Source of the DNA: Cricetomys ansorgei
Lineage: Eukaryota > Chordata > Mammalia > Rodentia > Nesomyidae
Length of the DNA stretch: 64,000 nt
Direction: 5' to 3'
Assembly: GCA_026225945.1 (NCBI GenBank)
Contig: JAMJFZ010001815.1
Coordinates: forward strand, 14,980,501-15,044,500
Shown here: piece after piece, positions 22,316 through 34,589 of the stretch
Layout of the letters: each line of letters starts with the position of its first letter
How positions within the stretch are numbered: the first letter of the stretch is position 1
Translations under genes and position numbers: made by a program
The notes under the pieces: generated by a model
The model's database searches: none
What the model was told of the DNA's origin: nothing
What the model saw: the letters and a program-made list of their open reading frames with translations, nothing else

Positions 22316-22609
22316 TTAAAATATATTATTGTATGAGACAATAGCTACACTCAACTATTATCTGTTAAAAATTGTTGTTCATTTAAATTTATTAAATTGT
22401 TTATAGTATCATATGGTCATGTGAAAAAGGCTTATGCTTATAGTTTATAAACCTTTGCTACATCCTCTAAAATAGATCTAAATAAAGATTTTACTTGTAT
22501 TATCATAAGATTGTTCCTTTACAAATTTATTCTCCTTGGGAACCTCCAAAATTCAAATCTTAAATAGAAAATGGTACTAGATTTTAACGGCCAAACCATT
22601 TCATATATT

Positions 22610-22728
22610 CAATGAAGGACAATGAAAGAAGAGACCACACATTTCGCAGTAGGGAGCAGAATATGAGAGGGTTTGGAGGAAGCCAAGGTAAGGAAGAATA
22701 TTATAATTAAATTATAAAATACAAAACA
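22610..22728 (+). mobile_element. L1 3' end fragment
   Basis: Purine-rich sense L1 3' terminus ('atgagagggtttggaggaag') ending in 'ttataattaaattataaaat', then an AC-rich tail. Similar ends lie at 35.8 and 40.1 kb. Confidence 0.55.
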
Positions 22729-22795
22729 ACATCAACAACAACAAAGAAAATGGAAAATAACATAGCAAGAATGAAAGTGAAGAGAGTACCATTAA

Positions 22796-23018
22796 ATCCT
22801 TATTTTGACTTGTGTTATGTGTGTATGTATCCATGTGTGAGAATGCATATGTGTTTGCATGTGCGAGTATCAGTGGAAGTAATAAGATATCATCAGATCT
22901 CTTGGAGCTGAGTTACAGGTATAGTTGTAAAATTAAAAAAAAAAAGTGATCAGAATTGTATTCAAGTCTACTGGAAGAATAGCAAATAATTTTTACTGCT
23001 GAGCCATCCTCGAGCCCT
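22796..23018 (-). mobile_element. B3-type SINE
   Basis: Complement of a tRNA-derived B3-like SINE: TG-rich start, 'atcatcagatctcttggagc', 'gagttacaggtatag', an internal A run, and the head near 'actgctgagccatcctcgag'. It is diverged. Confidence 0.75.
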
Positions 23019-24477
23019 AGGGAAATACTTTCATGAAAAGAAAACTATTTAAAAATAGTTAAAACTAAATACAAAGTAAAGAAAAGTAGAAGAAAAATAG
23101 GAAGAGGAAAGGGCTGATATGAAATATGGAAACGTTACCAAGATATGGCTTAGCTTTCTTTATCTTTTCAATGAGATGACTGGTTGATTTTGTTATCTAG
23201 GAAGGACTTGTTTTATTGGTTAACTATAATGACAGACTAAGTAAAGAACAAGTTTATAATGATGTGCTTCTAAACATTTCAAGATCTCTACAGTTGGCTC
23301 ATAGAACGAGTATTAATATATTTCTTCTAACATCAAGAGTTGCATGAGCCAAGTAGGCTGGAGAAAAGTGGGAAGACTTTGAATATTGAGGCCAATCTTT
23401 GAGTAGTCCTTTGACTAACTACTATTTAATTACCCCCATTAAGATCACTCAATGCTTAATAATAGAGGAGAATATTTTCATTCAACTGAAATATTTAAAA
23501 GCAGCCATACAGTATAAGAATCATAGGCATATAATTTTACTGATTAGTAAAATACTAACTTTCAAGTTGATTTCTATTTTTGATTAAAAAGAAGCAACCA
23601 CCAAGCCCAGTTCATAAGTAAATAGAGGTTTTATTATAATACTGCAATATTCATTTCTGTATCTTCTTAAGCCAGAAAAAAGGAAAATGCCACTAGTTAA
23701 TTGATAAATGGATTTTTAAATAAACATAAGCTCATTTATTTAATCTTGGGTGGAATACAGATGTGTGTGTATGTGTGTGTGTGTGTGTGTGTATGTGAAT
23801 CTTTATGCAGTCAAGTTGTCAAACATAAACAAATGGTCTGAAGAGCTTAAAATTATTTTACATCTTCCAATTACAAGACAAAACTATGTTTTATAAGGGG
23901 AAAGTATTTTTATTTCAGCCACATTCTGTCAGCATTTCTACTGACAGTTCAGTATTGCCTGCACTTTATCTAAATTAAGCCGTAACATAACTCTTTAATC
24001 AAAGCCACTACCCTGACATGTAAGTGACTGATTCTAATGGAACTAGGTGAAAAAGAGACAAAAGAAGGGCTGTCGTGTCCACACCAACAGCTCACCACCC
24101 AGCATGGGCCATTATTTCTTTCAAAGCTTTCAAATTTGACATTGAACAAGAGGTTTGACTGAATGAAACAACAAAGCAATTTCCTCTGTTGAGCATGCTG
24201 AATGAATTAGTAGAGTTTTCTCCAGTTATTTCTCTCCAACAGAAAAGTTTGTTGAAAAGCAGAGACTTGTGGTTATAACTACTTTACAAATAAAACCTAA
24301 TACCCACATCTTTTATTAACTAAATTAACCTATTTATTCTAAAACAGGATGATTCCTCTTCCTTTTGAATTCATGACTTCTACAGAATGATGTAACCTGG
24401 GGCAGAGAATGTCTTTATCCTAAGATGAATACACATTTGTATACTCACATGGTACTTGTGGATATATAATTTCATTT
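23019..24477. other. Unassigned DNA with a (TG)n tract
   Basis: A (TG)n tract lies at 23762-23794. Around 23970-24180 GC is slightly higher, and a 69-codon minus-strand frame is open there, but with no recognisable domain. No repeat family is identified. Confidence 0.4.
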
Positions 24478-24690
24478 CCATGATCATCCAGATCATGTTA
24501 AGATCATCCAGATTTTGTTAAACTCCATGGGTCACAAAACAAAAGAAGACAAGAATATGGGAAATGGACCAGTATGGAAGAGAAAGGTATGATCTGGCAC
24601 AGAAGAAGATGAAAGAGGATAAACAGTGTTGAGACAATAATAAGTGCATTATATACATGTATAAAATTTTCTAAGAAAATACTTAGTTTT
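24478..24690 (+). mobile_element. Lx-type L1 3' end
   Basis: Sense L1 3' UTR: 'tttgttaaactccatgggtc', 'acaaaacaaaagaagacaag', 'gaagatgaaagaggataaac', and the terminal 'gcattatatacatgtataaa'. It is 5' truncated. Confidence 0.65.
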
Positions 24691-25145
24691 AAAAAAGAAT
24701 ATAAAAATGACCTGGAAATTATTCACCAAACTAAAGATAAAATTACATCCCCAATTTTAAGATGTTTGATAATTTGAAATGTGATAGTCTGACTTAAATG
24801 TATATTAGATCATACTATAAAAACGTATATCAACCATTGAGCAATTTCTTTCTGTTTAGCTGCTCTTAGTTTAAATATTTTTTCACACATGAATTAAAGT
24901 ATTTCTATAGTTAACATTACAATATTTTATTATTTTTAGATTTTTTTTCTCTAATTATTTGGTATTATAGTATATTATTGTCTAGTTAGTCATAATAATC
25001 TATGTAGGACTACAGAAACATATCTGTTGCAGGGAAAATTTTACTATATTTGAGATGAGGGAAAACATCATATTGGCAATGATAACATAAGGCATTATTA
25101 GAACACAATACTGTATTTTGGGAAAAATAAAATTAGTTTTCTTTT

Positions 25146-25262
25146 GGCTGGAGAGATGGCTCAGTGGTTAAGAGCACTGTTCTGGCATCTGTGGGCACCA
25201 GGCAAGCATATGGTGCAAGTTTTTACATATAAGCAAAATTAGCCATACAGATAACATGAATT
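25146..25262 (+). mobile_element. B2 SINE with internal deletion
   Basis: The head 'ggctggagagatggctcagt' is well preserved and then jumps to the 3' part 'gcatctgtgggcaccaggca' with an A-rich tail. About half of the usual body, including box B, is missing. The intact head suggests a fairly young insertion. Confidence 0.9.
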
Positions 25263-25269
25263 TTTTTTA

Positions 25270-26035
25270 TTTCTTAAGCCATAGTTTTTCAAATAAATAC
25301 TTCAAATCCAATACACTTATGTATAATTAAATTGCATATTATATACCCAGTGAGAAATTAAATCTATAGTGTCTTTTCCCTTTGTTATATTCTCTCTCTA
25401 TATTTTTTTTTGCCTAAACCTGCAGATCTATCTGTAAACTCTCTAAGGTTCAGCTGAAGACCACTCAAAGAGCAGGCAGGAGCCTTCTAGAGACATTTAA
25501 GTGATAGAATATTGGTTCTGCCACATTGCCTTAGGCCTGAATCCTCTTTTCTGGGCTCATGTTGGATAGGACAGTGACATATTTGTTGAATCTCTGTACC
25601 TTTTAGCATTTACTTGAGTGAGAGAGTGACATTCCTGTGAATGATTCATCTTAGGTAGTCCACTAAATTAAATATATTTTAAAAATATCATTTAAACCAA
25701 CTCTTTGTTGGTTCTCCTGTAAGTCCTGTCAATTAAACAATGTTTTCAGAGTGCTCCCAAGGAAATCTTGTTCCTTCTCTTAGGCACCTGCTTCTGTGGC
25801 CCTTAATAATACGCTTTCTGTATATTGTTAATCCACTAAAAGGATCAACTTTGTTCTGCTCACAATAAAACACTGCTCAGAATGGTTTAGGGGTTATTAA
25901 GTGACCCATTTTTGTCAAAAGCATTTTTGTTTCTTTTCCTTTAGCTTTAGCTTTGGAAGATAACCAAATCCAAATGACTATACTAACTATTTTAAAATGT
26001 AAAACAAACAAAAGTGTGACTTGGAGAGGTGGCGT
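25270..26035. other. Unassigned DNA
   Basis: Mixed AT-rich sequence with no recognised gene or repeat. Confidence 0.4.
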
Positions 26036-26041
26036 TAAGAA

Positions 26042-27027
26042 CATAGATATTTAGACATAGATTCAGAGCAAAAGCCAGTTTATTCTTTACTTATTCAATC
26101 ACTGGTTCTAGAGGGTTTCAGCCCCTACAATTGAGTCTTAAGCCTTTACTTGAAAGCCTCCTGCATCTGTAAAACCTATTCTTCAAACCTGACCCTAGAA
26201 CCTTTCAGTATCTGAGACTTACTGCTGACTGAGAACATTCTGAATAGCTCCTTCTGAAGTCAGAGCTGTACTGAACTCAACTAACTCTTCTGGTTGGCTG
26301 ATTCAACTCACTTCCTGTTCTGGATCAAAATCTTCTCTAAGCTGCTGGTTCAAGCTGATGTTCTGAGCTGACTGACCTTTTCTGACTGAACTCTTCTTTC
26401 TCTGGCTGAATCTTGGAATTACTCTGACTGAACTGCTCTGCTTGGCTTCAGACTGACTCTTGCTGTTACTTGACTCTCATCAACTTACTCTTCCTCCTCT
26501 GAACTCCTGTGTCTCATCTGACAGATTCTCTAAATGTCTTCCTGACAATGAGCTGAGAGACTGCTTTTATATAGCAAATGTTGGGCATGTCCTTACTCTA
26601 ACTCATTCTAATAACTCTTTGATTTGTCACTTTGCCTGTTCTTCACTATGATTCACTTTCAGTTTTGGGATTAGAGGTGTGTACTCAGTCTGTACTTTAC
26701 TCTGCCTCTGACTTTCAGCTTCTCAGTTGACTAGCATGCTGTGATTTAATCTCCGTTCATTCTCACAACCTCTACTACTTTTCCCTTAACTCTGAACTGA
26801 CTGCGGACTCTGAACTGAGAACCATTAACTGAGAGTCATGAACTGAGAACCGTGATCTACATTTGAACTAAATTTTTCCATCTCAAGATCTGGGATTAAA
26901 GGTTTGTGCCACCATTGCCTTAATTAAGGGTGTGTGCTTCATTCCAGCAGGATTACACAGGTCTTGAATGTGATCCTTTCCCATAGCAACAATGTTGCTG
27001 GATTAAAAGATTAAATATTTTTCTACA
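26042..27027 (-). mobile_element. LTR of the B1-headed, GTCAG-rich class II family (copy D, second subfamily)
   Basis: On the minus strand it starts TGTAGAAAAATATTTAATCT, close to the start at 41278. It then has 'aatccagcaacattgttgct', two B1-head-like segments ('cacacacccttaattaagg', 'aaacctttaatcccag'), the GTCAG-rich middle, an AATAAA signal about 60 bp from its 3' end and a 'ctatgtctaaatatctatg' tail. Flanks taagaa (26036-26041) and taaata (27028-27033) match at only four of six positions, so the duplication is uncertain. The middle keeps an open stretch of about 60 codons in the same frame as in copies C and E. Confidence 0.7.
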
Positions 27028-27033
27028 TAAATA

Positions 27034-27828
27034 TCTTTATATCACAGTCCTGAGCCTTCACATTTTCAGAATCAGAGTTCATGTCTTGATATTTCACTGT
27101 TAGCCATGCATGAAAATTTACACAGAGTAAACAACGTTCTTCTTTTTAAAAGTCCTCTCTTTAACCTAGACCGTAATTTTAAGATGAATTTGTGTGTCCC
27201 AAAGGTATGATTTTATTTCTATTCCTTAAGAATATCTATTGTCAACAAATAGTAACTGGTGGTTGTTTTCCCTTTGCTCCTCATGTCAACACTTTGGTAT
27301 TCACTTTCCTGGAGAGTCCAAAACTCCAATGACATACTTTTTCCTGCTTTATAGTTAGTACCTGTAAATATGAAATATAATATAGTCTCCATCATTGTGA
27401 CCTGTCTTCTGGACTGAACCTCTTTCTCTGCATCACAGTGTGACATTTCTTGTAAGCTTATGTTTATGTGTAAGTGTGTGTATGTGTGTATGTATACACA
27501 TTTCAGCCATAGGCATGTGTGCCTTCTCTTTTTTACAAAGTAAATCTTACTTTACAAGATCCTCTGTGTGTCTTGGGCTTTTATATAATTTTTCAGTATT
27601 CATTTTAATTACACATTTTTAAATTAATAATAGTAACAAGAAACTATTTTTGAATAAGTGGAGTTATTGTGTTGAAGAAAATAGTCATTCAATATAAAGC
27701 TTGAACTGAAAAAATTAACCTAACTAAAACTAGATTTTATTTATTTCACAAGTTGAAATGTTTCAACATTGAATTTAAAACACTGAATTAAATTACTCAT
27801 CTTCCTTTTACACTTAAAAAATGTTAAG
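27034..27828. other. Unassigned DNA with a (TG)n stretch
   Basis: TG-rich DNA at 27462-27500. Two short frames (27219-27446 minus, 27440-27622 plus) lack any supporting feature. Confidence 0.4.
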
Positions 27829-27972
27829 TTTCATCCAGGTAGTGGCACACATCTTTAATCCAAGCACTGGGGATGTAGAGGCAGGTGGATCTTTGGGATT
27901 GGGGCCACCCTTTCTGCAGAGCAAGTTCCAGGAGAGCCAAAGCTACACAGAGAAACCCTATCTTGAAAACCC
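27829..27972 (+). mobile_element. B1 SINE giving rise to a purine microsatellite
   Basis: Sense B1: 'tccaggtagtggcacacatc', 'tttaatccaagcactgggga', 'caagttccaggagagccaaa', 'ctacacagagaaaccctatc'. Its A-rich tail has expanded into the (GA)n and (GGAA)n tracts that follow. Confidence 0.9.
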
Positions 27973-27974
27973 TA

Positions 27975-27981
27975 AAGAGAG

Positions 27982-28033
<52 letters not shown>

Positions 28034-28256
28034 TAGGAAGGAAGGAAGGAAGGAAGGAAGGAAGGAAGGAAGGAAGGAAGGAAGGAAGGAAGGAAGGAAG
28101 GAGGGAAGAAAATAAGGTTCAATATTCTTATTTTGCGATTCTTTGGAATTTTTTTTCTTTGTGAAAGGATTGAGAGAAAGAGAGACAGAGAGAGAGAGAA
28201 AGACAGTAAGAGACAAACACATAGACAAAGCAGAGAGAGACAGAGAGATAGAGAAA
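27975..28256. repeat. (GA)n then (GGAA)n purine tract, with a second GA-rich block
   Basis: (GA)n at 27975-28031, (GGAA)n at 28036-28110, and an imperfect GA/GACA-rich block at 28168-28256. Frames of 70-134 codons on both strands encode Arg/Glu or Leu/Ser repeats and are artefacts. Confidence 0.95.
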
Positions 28257-28499
28257 GCTCCTCGGTGGTTCTAAGGCAATATATGAATGAAGACAGGAGG
28301 CAGCCTTCAGTTCCTGAGCAGGATTTCCAGTGCTGTCTACTTAATGCCTTTTACTAAAAATAGGCATGCTGCAGAACATGACATACACACCTAATTCTGT
28401 TGTTATAATGTTCATGATCTAAGAATGCTTTCCACATATCTAAATATTGGCCCCAAACAACATCAACATTATCAACACTCCAAAACATGTTTATGTTCT

Positions 28500-28720
28500 A
28501 GTCCATAAATTAAGTTACTTTTGAATTGAGGCATGTTCATTGTTGACGCCTCTTATGACTGTATCTGAAACACAATAGCTGTATTACCAGCTGGTGAAAG
28601 GCACAGTGCAGTTTCAAAGTTAACATGTTTACTGCCTGACACTTTTGCAGATTAAACAGCTGTTAATTTACAACAAGCATTCCTGAAGCTAAAGTAAACA
28701 TATAGGTATTTATCAAGTTG
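28500..28720. promoter_or_regulatory. Weak candidate regulatory block with paired E-boxes
   Basis: Unique DNA with CAGCTG E-boxes in 'ttaccagctggtgaaagg' (about 28584-28601) and 'gattaaacagctgttaattt', plus TTAAT cores. No transposon signature. The motif evidence alone is weak. Confidence 0.2.
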
Positions 28721-31265
28721 CACTTAGTGTTCCCACTTGACAGTAGTCCAGTCATATGTAAGAATATCACCAAGTGAGACATACATTGAGACTACACTAA
28801 CATATAAATGCTAACAGGGATCCAAGCCACGTTTCCTAAATATCTGAGGTAGATGGCATGTGTTATCTCTCTGATTATCTAACTTGGTTGTTAGAAAATC
28901 ACCATCCTATGACTTTTCCTACACTGACATACCTGAATGTAACTGCCAGTTTTCTAAGTTGCTCTGTGGAGAAGAGCTCCAAAAGGAGGTGGATGACATT
29001 ACTAAAGAGTAGACACCAACAGAAATAGAGCAACACTAGTGTAAGCTTTGCAAGAATAAGATTAGCTGTCCACTGATTTGATATTTTTATCGAAAAATGA
29101 TACCTTGAGTAGCAGATATTTATCCAGATTTAATATATATACATATACATGTGTGATATTACATTATTTTAAATGTATTTAACAGTTGTTCGATTAGATA
29201 TTTGTTGATTAACATTTCAGCATATGTTGGTATTTTCAAATAATGCACATCATTGCACATTTGTTATACACTGATACACTTGGATTGCTGTGAGTTTGAG
29301 TCTAACAAAATGACTGGAGGTAAATTTTTTTTTCTGAGTTTTCAATTATTTTCAGTAATGAATCTTTTGCATACAGAGAAGAAGCATTCATTTTTGACTA
29401 GTTAATGGTCTTATTCTTCACAAAATCACATCTAATCATTCAAGATATGAACAAGCATGCTATTCTGGAGCCACAAGGAAAAGCTGCACCCTCCTAAAAA
29501 AAATCCCTTGATCTTTTTATCAATGATGAATTGGAACTTTTGATGATCATTAAGTTATTGATCCAGTGGCTTCAGTACACATTAAATATATAAGTATACA
29601 CATGAAAGTACATATTTATTCGTACTTATAAACATTAGACTTTAATAGAAAGCTTTAAAAATATGGCATAAATATAGTACATTTTTAACTGTTTGAACAC
29701 AGCTTTTGAATTATAAGAAAAAAAAAACTATTATGTCTACTTTGTGAACATAAAATTTTCCCTTTGTGATAGGAATTCACCTGTTTCTTAACCAAAGTAT
29801 CTACGATGTGCTGTGCATGTGATTTTATATTTATGTGTACATATATATGTGTACATATATAAATATATATATATATATATGTACGTCATTGCTCTGATTT
29901 TGATTTTTATGCTTCTAAATAATCCTTTATTAAATTGCTTCACTGATAATTACTTTAAAAAGCTTGCATTAGTACTGTCCCTTTAGATATGATACTAAAT
30001 TTACATTAAGGCCTGGTTCATAAAGAAAATGTTTATATGTGTATAAACCTATATGTTTGTATATATATAGCCTAGAATGATATGCAATAAAATAGAAGAG
30101 AAAAAAGCAAATATTATGTTAGATCAAAGTTTTAAAAATGGGAACTTTCCATTTACCTACAGTGACTATTTTTATAAGAGAGTAATGGTGGTGCAATAAA
30201 ATAATTATAGAAGCATTTTCCTTATATGAGTGACTCAGTTTAGAACACATCTAAATGAGGCAATTCAAAAACAACTCCATTGTTGAATGTTGGATTTTCA
30301 TATGTTTTAGAACATTTACATCTGGAATCTGTTATGAAATGGAAGGGATTCATATTCATATTCCATTACAAGGTGCTTTTTGCCTTGGAAAATGGAACAA
30401 TGTCAAAATAAAGAAAGGAAATATTTCATAAAAATATTTTCTTGCAGCAAAATGGGTGTGAATTTTGTGAAAAGATAGGAATATAAGTGAAACACTGACA
30501 TGTATTTCAGCAGTATTAAATTTCTAAATTTACATATAGGTCACTTTACAGAAGTAGAATCTGACAATTAAAAAGAAAGAGCCAGAAAATAAGGACTGGT
30601 TGCATTATTTCATGCTTATCAAAATGTCCAAAAATCAGTAGCAAAATACATATTCAGTACAAGCACTTTGGGAGAAAATTATATTTAAATGCAACATATG
30701 ACAACCACGAGTGAAGAAAATTGAGTTACCAATAAATGTAAAGCCAAGAAGAATCTAAAATATTTAAGATGAAAAATAATGGCGAAAGAATTTATGAATT
30801 TTTTTTTACTAATTATTTTGCAATACTTACAAAAGTCTTTTGAATATCCAATGAAAGAACCAAAGATGAGGAATGAATTTCAAGATGTAGTGAGATCCAC
30901 AGACAATAAGCTCTTATCATATTCATTTTCAGTGTTTTAAGTGGTAAATCTCTGTTGTATTGTGAAACTTCCAACTACTTTTTTTCCTTGGGGTAACTTC
31001 TACAGAAAATGAATAATTTAGTCACACTACTAATTAAAAACTAAGTAGGAGCCCCACTGCCTATGAGAGTTGAAAAGTAGGGTCACTAATTATCTGTTAC
31101 TTCAATTTGTGGTCTGAAATTGTTCTAAGCAGCATAAAGAAAGTATGCAGAGAATTTGCAAGACCAAACCAGTACCTTAAAAACACTCGTAAGATCTTAG
31201 AGTTCTCACAGTTACGGTTTGTTTGTGAATGATGACTGTGTCTGTGTTTTGTATATTCTGTTAAG
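28721..31265. other. Unassigned AT-rich DNA with a (TA)-rich tract
   Basis: An AT-alternating tract with 'tgtacatatatatgtgtaca' lies at 29835-29885. No recognised gene or repeat family in the remaining ~2.4 kb. It may be unique sequence or very old repeats. Confidence 0.4.
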
Positions 31266-31271
31266 TTGTGT

Positions 31272-31318
<47 letters not shown>

Positions 31319-31332
31319 AGAGAGAGAGAGAG
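31266..31332. repeat. (TG)n-(GA)n microsatellite
   Basis: About 50 bp of TG repeats followed by 'cagagagagagagag'. Frames on both strands are low complexity. Confidence 0.95.
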
Positions 31333-31394
31333 CTTTTGTCCTTAAAAGCAAATGTGGAATCTCTCACAGAGCTGAAAAAAACAGTGCTTTTTCT

Positions 31395-31515
31395 TTTTTA
31401 TTTTATCTAATTTTGAGATAGGATCTATATTTGTTTCCCAGGATAACCTTGGACTTGCAGACTGTCTTAATTAACCCATCTGAGATTACAAGTGTGAGCT
31501 GTCAAGCCCAGACCA
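31395..31515 (-). mobile_element. Old B1-like SINE
   Basis: Complement of a decayed 7SL-type SINE: T-rich start, 'ttgagataggatctatattt', 'ataaccttggacttgcaga', 'tctgagattacaagtgtgag'. It is highly diverged. Confidence 0.6.
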
Positions 31516-31591
31516 ATTTGGTAATACATATACTATTAAATGTATTATCCTCACTTGATAACACACTATCATGTCAAACAGTATTTTTCTT

Positions 31592-31706
31592 CTTTGGTGA
31601 CATACATTTGTAATCCCAATATATTGGAGGCTAAGAAGGCATCAGAGTGAGCTCAGGACTAGCCCAGGATACCCAGCAAACAATACTCTATCTCAAACTA
31701 AAACAC
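31592..31706 (+). mobile_element. Old B1-like SINE
   Basis: Sense 7SL-type SINE: 'ggtgacatacatttgtaatc', 'ccaatatattggaggctaag', 'caatactctatctcaaacta', A-rich tail. It lies in opposite orientation to the old SINE about 80 bp upstream. Confidence 0.6.
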
Positions 31707-32366
31707 AAAATGTCATTTTCATTTATTTTATATTAGTTTTACAAATAACAATATATTACATTGAAATAGTAAATAATCAATACATTTTCCACTTAGAAAT
31801 ACATATAAATGAGATACTGCCTCAATTCAGTCCAGTTCACTAAATTTTGGGACATAAATTGTATAGTCTGAGAAAATAGAAAACTAATGTTGAGCATAGA
31901 GTCTTTGTCTTTATATTGGAGACAGAACTCCTGGTTTTGTTGATATATTTTAACAAAACCTGACTTTTGATTGAAATAATTACAAGATAAACTGTCTACT
32001 ACTCATCGAAGGAAATAGAATTATTAAAATATATCTTGTTCAGCATTACACTTTTGAAATTAAAATGTTAGTATCTTAAAAATTCTACTTCAAAATTCAC
32101 TGATACAGAAAATATGACAGCAGTCACACAGTTTAAATTTCTTCTCTAGAAAAATTTATGTTAACCACATCAAGAGACACATATGTGCTGGTAGTAATAA
32201 CTAGTCAGTAATCATTTTGACATTCCAGAATACTGAAATAGAGGAACCATGTTATCCAATAAAGAACAAGTAAATTAGGATACACATGTTTTAATTACAC
32301 ATTTCACACTGAAATAAAATAAAATAAAAATAAAATAATTTATCTTCAACTAATTTATCTAATAAT
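31707..32366. other. Unassigned AT-rich DNA
   Basis: No recognised features other than short (AAAT)-like runs near 32314-32338. Confidence 0.4.
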
Positions 32367-32370
32367 AATT

Positions 32371-32524
32371 TTGTTTCTTTTTTTTTCAAGACAGGTTTTC
32401 TCTGTTGTAACTCTGTCAGTCCTGGAACTCACTCTGTAGAGCAGGCTGGTCTCACAATCACAGAGATACATCTGCTTCTGCCTCCTGGGTGCTGGGATTA
32501 AAGGCTTGTGTCACCACTACCCAG
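32371..32524 (-). mobile_element. B1 SINE
   Basis: Complement of a full-length B1: T-rich tail, 'caagacaggttttctctgtt', 'cctggaactcactctgtaga', 'ctgggattaaaggcttgtgt'. It carries the 'gttgtaactctg' variant. Similar strings flank it ('taataataatttt' and 'taattataatttt'), a probable imperfect target duplication. Confidence 0.93.
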
Positions 32525-32917
32525 CTTAATTATAATTTTTAAAGGTAATTTGTATGCTGGTCTTGGAAATTAGGATTTCCTGTATATTTTATAACAAACA
32601 TTATTTTATATCTTTAAAATGTTTGCCAACTTCTCAAGTAGAAAATAATGAAAAGGCACATTGAACAGTTCATTAACAAAACTATAAATTCCTTACTGTT
32701 CTCCAAGATCTATGTTGATAAAGTGCAGCCATGAAATTTTAAGAAATCCAGAAGCAGTGCTCTGGGGCTCTGAGCTTTGTTAGTGAACACACCTTTAGCA
32801 TGAATAGGACTGGGATTGCCTAGTGTCAGCTATGCAGATGACACAGTATATAAAACACTGTTTGCAACTTCAGTCCATCAAAATTATGTTGAAAAATAGT
32901 AGATATTTATATCAAGC

Positions 32918-33416
32918 TGTAGAATAATAGCCCTGTGTGAAAGTTAAGATCCACATTCTGGGGTCTATTTTCAAATGCCTTTGTAGTCTGGATGGCATGT
33001 AGACACACCTTTAATCTAGTACTCAGAAAGCAGTGATAGAAAGCACCCTTAATCCCAGTATTCATAAGGCAATGATGGTCCATGCCTTTAATTCCTAGGG
33101 GTGGCAGAAACAGTGGAAGCAGACACAGGAAGCAGAACTCAAAAGGAGTCAGTGATAGTCAGTCAGCAGTAGGTCTCAGAAAGCTTCTAGATTTGGGCTA
33201 GCAGTTTAAATGTTCTAGATTGTTTGAAGGACGAAACATTCCAGTTCAAGGCTTAAGTGTAGGTTGTAAAGAGTACAAAATGCCCTAAGGGTCCAGAGCT
33301 CTAGGCAAGAACCAGTGATTCAATTAGACAAAGGTATAAACTGTCCTCTACCCTGAACCAACATCTACATCTGACATGGATCTATGAATACATCTACATC
33401 TACATTTACAACTTCA
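32918..33416 (+). mobile_element. Solo LTR of the B1-headed class II family (copy F) with perfect 6-bp target duplication
   Basis: It starts TGTAGAATAATAGCCCTGTG and ends ACAACTTCA, so it has TG...CA ends. It is flanked by identical 6-mers tcaagc at 32912-32917 and 33417-33422. Three B1-head-like segments follow each other ('cacacctttaatctagtact', 'cacccttaatcccagtattc', 'catgcctttaattcctaggg'), each followed by a 'gcagtgat' or 'gcaatgatgg' type string. Next comes a short GTCAG-rich part ('agtgatagtcagtcagcag'), then a degenerate polyadenylation site and a CATCTA-rich tail. This is the shortest copy because the GTCAG-rich region is small. It gives the best definition of the family's ends. Confidence 0.85.
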
Positions 33417-33422
33417 TCAAGC

Positions 33423-34589
33423 AATGCTAGTCTTAAAATGTCTACATTAAAATCATGACAAACAATAAATACTGAGAGTATTTCCATACAATCATATTAA
33501 GTTTAGAGGAAAAATGATGAACATTGCAAATATAAATGTAGATGCTAGAGCATATGTTACAAGAATTACATGAACATAAGATAACACTGGGCAGCAGATC
33601 ATGTTTGTCTTATGTTGTCTTGAAATTTTGTATAAATCTAAGAGACTGGAAATGAGAACTTGACTTACTCTATGCTTATTCGTATGATTATTGTAGTATT
33701 GGCTTTTAAAGAAGGAAATGAACCAGAAATTAAATAGGAAGTCTGTGAATTCTTAATTTGCCAACCTTCTGGTAGAAGATCTCATGATAATGCTTTACCA
33801 GTATGAAAAGATAGCCTCAGCCCATCTAAAACTGCTATGGTTTTAGCACTCTTACTATTTATTATGATATAGAGAATATTAAATTCAGCATGTTTTGATG
33901 TCTCAGATTCCTGAGGAACATGATTTCTGAAAAGGTGGTGCTTTATAGATCATGTTCTTTGGGACTCTACAATATTTAGCAGGAGTAACTGAGATGGGAA
34001 ACTTCTTGCTATTTCCCTGCACATCTTTGAAATATAAATCACAAGAACAGAATATGAATCACTTGAGAATGGAAGTCTCAGTAAACCAACTACTGCCAGA
34101 CTGCTTTATAACAGTGAATACTAATAATTTTTCCTTGACACATTAATACTCATCTTTTTATTCAAATATTAAATTATTTCAAGCACAATGCTTATATCAA
34201 GTATTATTGTAAGCAATTATAATAAAAATTATAAAAAATGTAAGCAATGATGAGATTAAAAAATGAATATTCGATCTCCATCAGGTTTCATAAACAATTC
34301 AGGTTATAACTTTTCTGTTTAGGCTGATGGAAAAGACATTAACGATATTGCCTTCAGATTTAATCTGGGCTAATCACATGATATATGAGTTAATATTCTA
34401 TGATAAAATTGTATATATATGTGACAAATATAATGATCCTGAAAAAGTAAAATTATTATAACACATTATTTAATTGATTTTTTAAAATTAAATTTAACAG
34501 TTAAGCTTCAAAGTTAGTTTTTTACTAATTTGTAATCTTGGAATTATGTATAGTACTTAGATAAAATAAAATAATTTATCTAGAATTTC
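33423..34589. other. Unassigned AT-rich DNA
   Basis: No recognised gene or repeat. A 64-codon + frame (33952-34146) has no domain or conserved start context. Confidence 0.4.

Noticed and set aside
25146..25180. tRNA-like sequence with box A
   Set aside because: It is the head of a B2 SINE. No cloverleaf or acceptor stem is present.
27824..28228. 134-codon minus-strand frame
   Set aside because: Translation of a B1 plus (TC)n/(TTCC)n tracts gives Ser/Leu/Pro repeats. It is not a gene.
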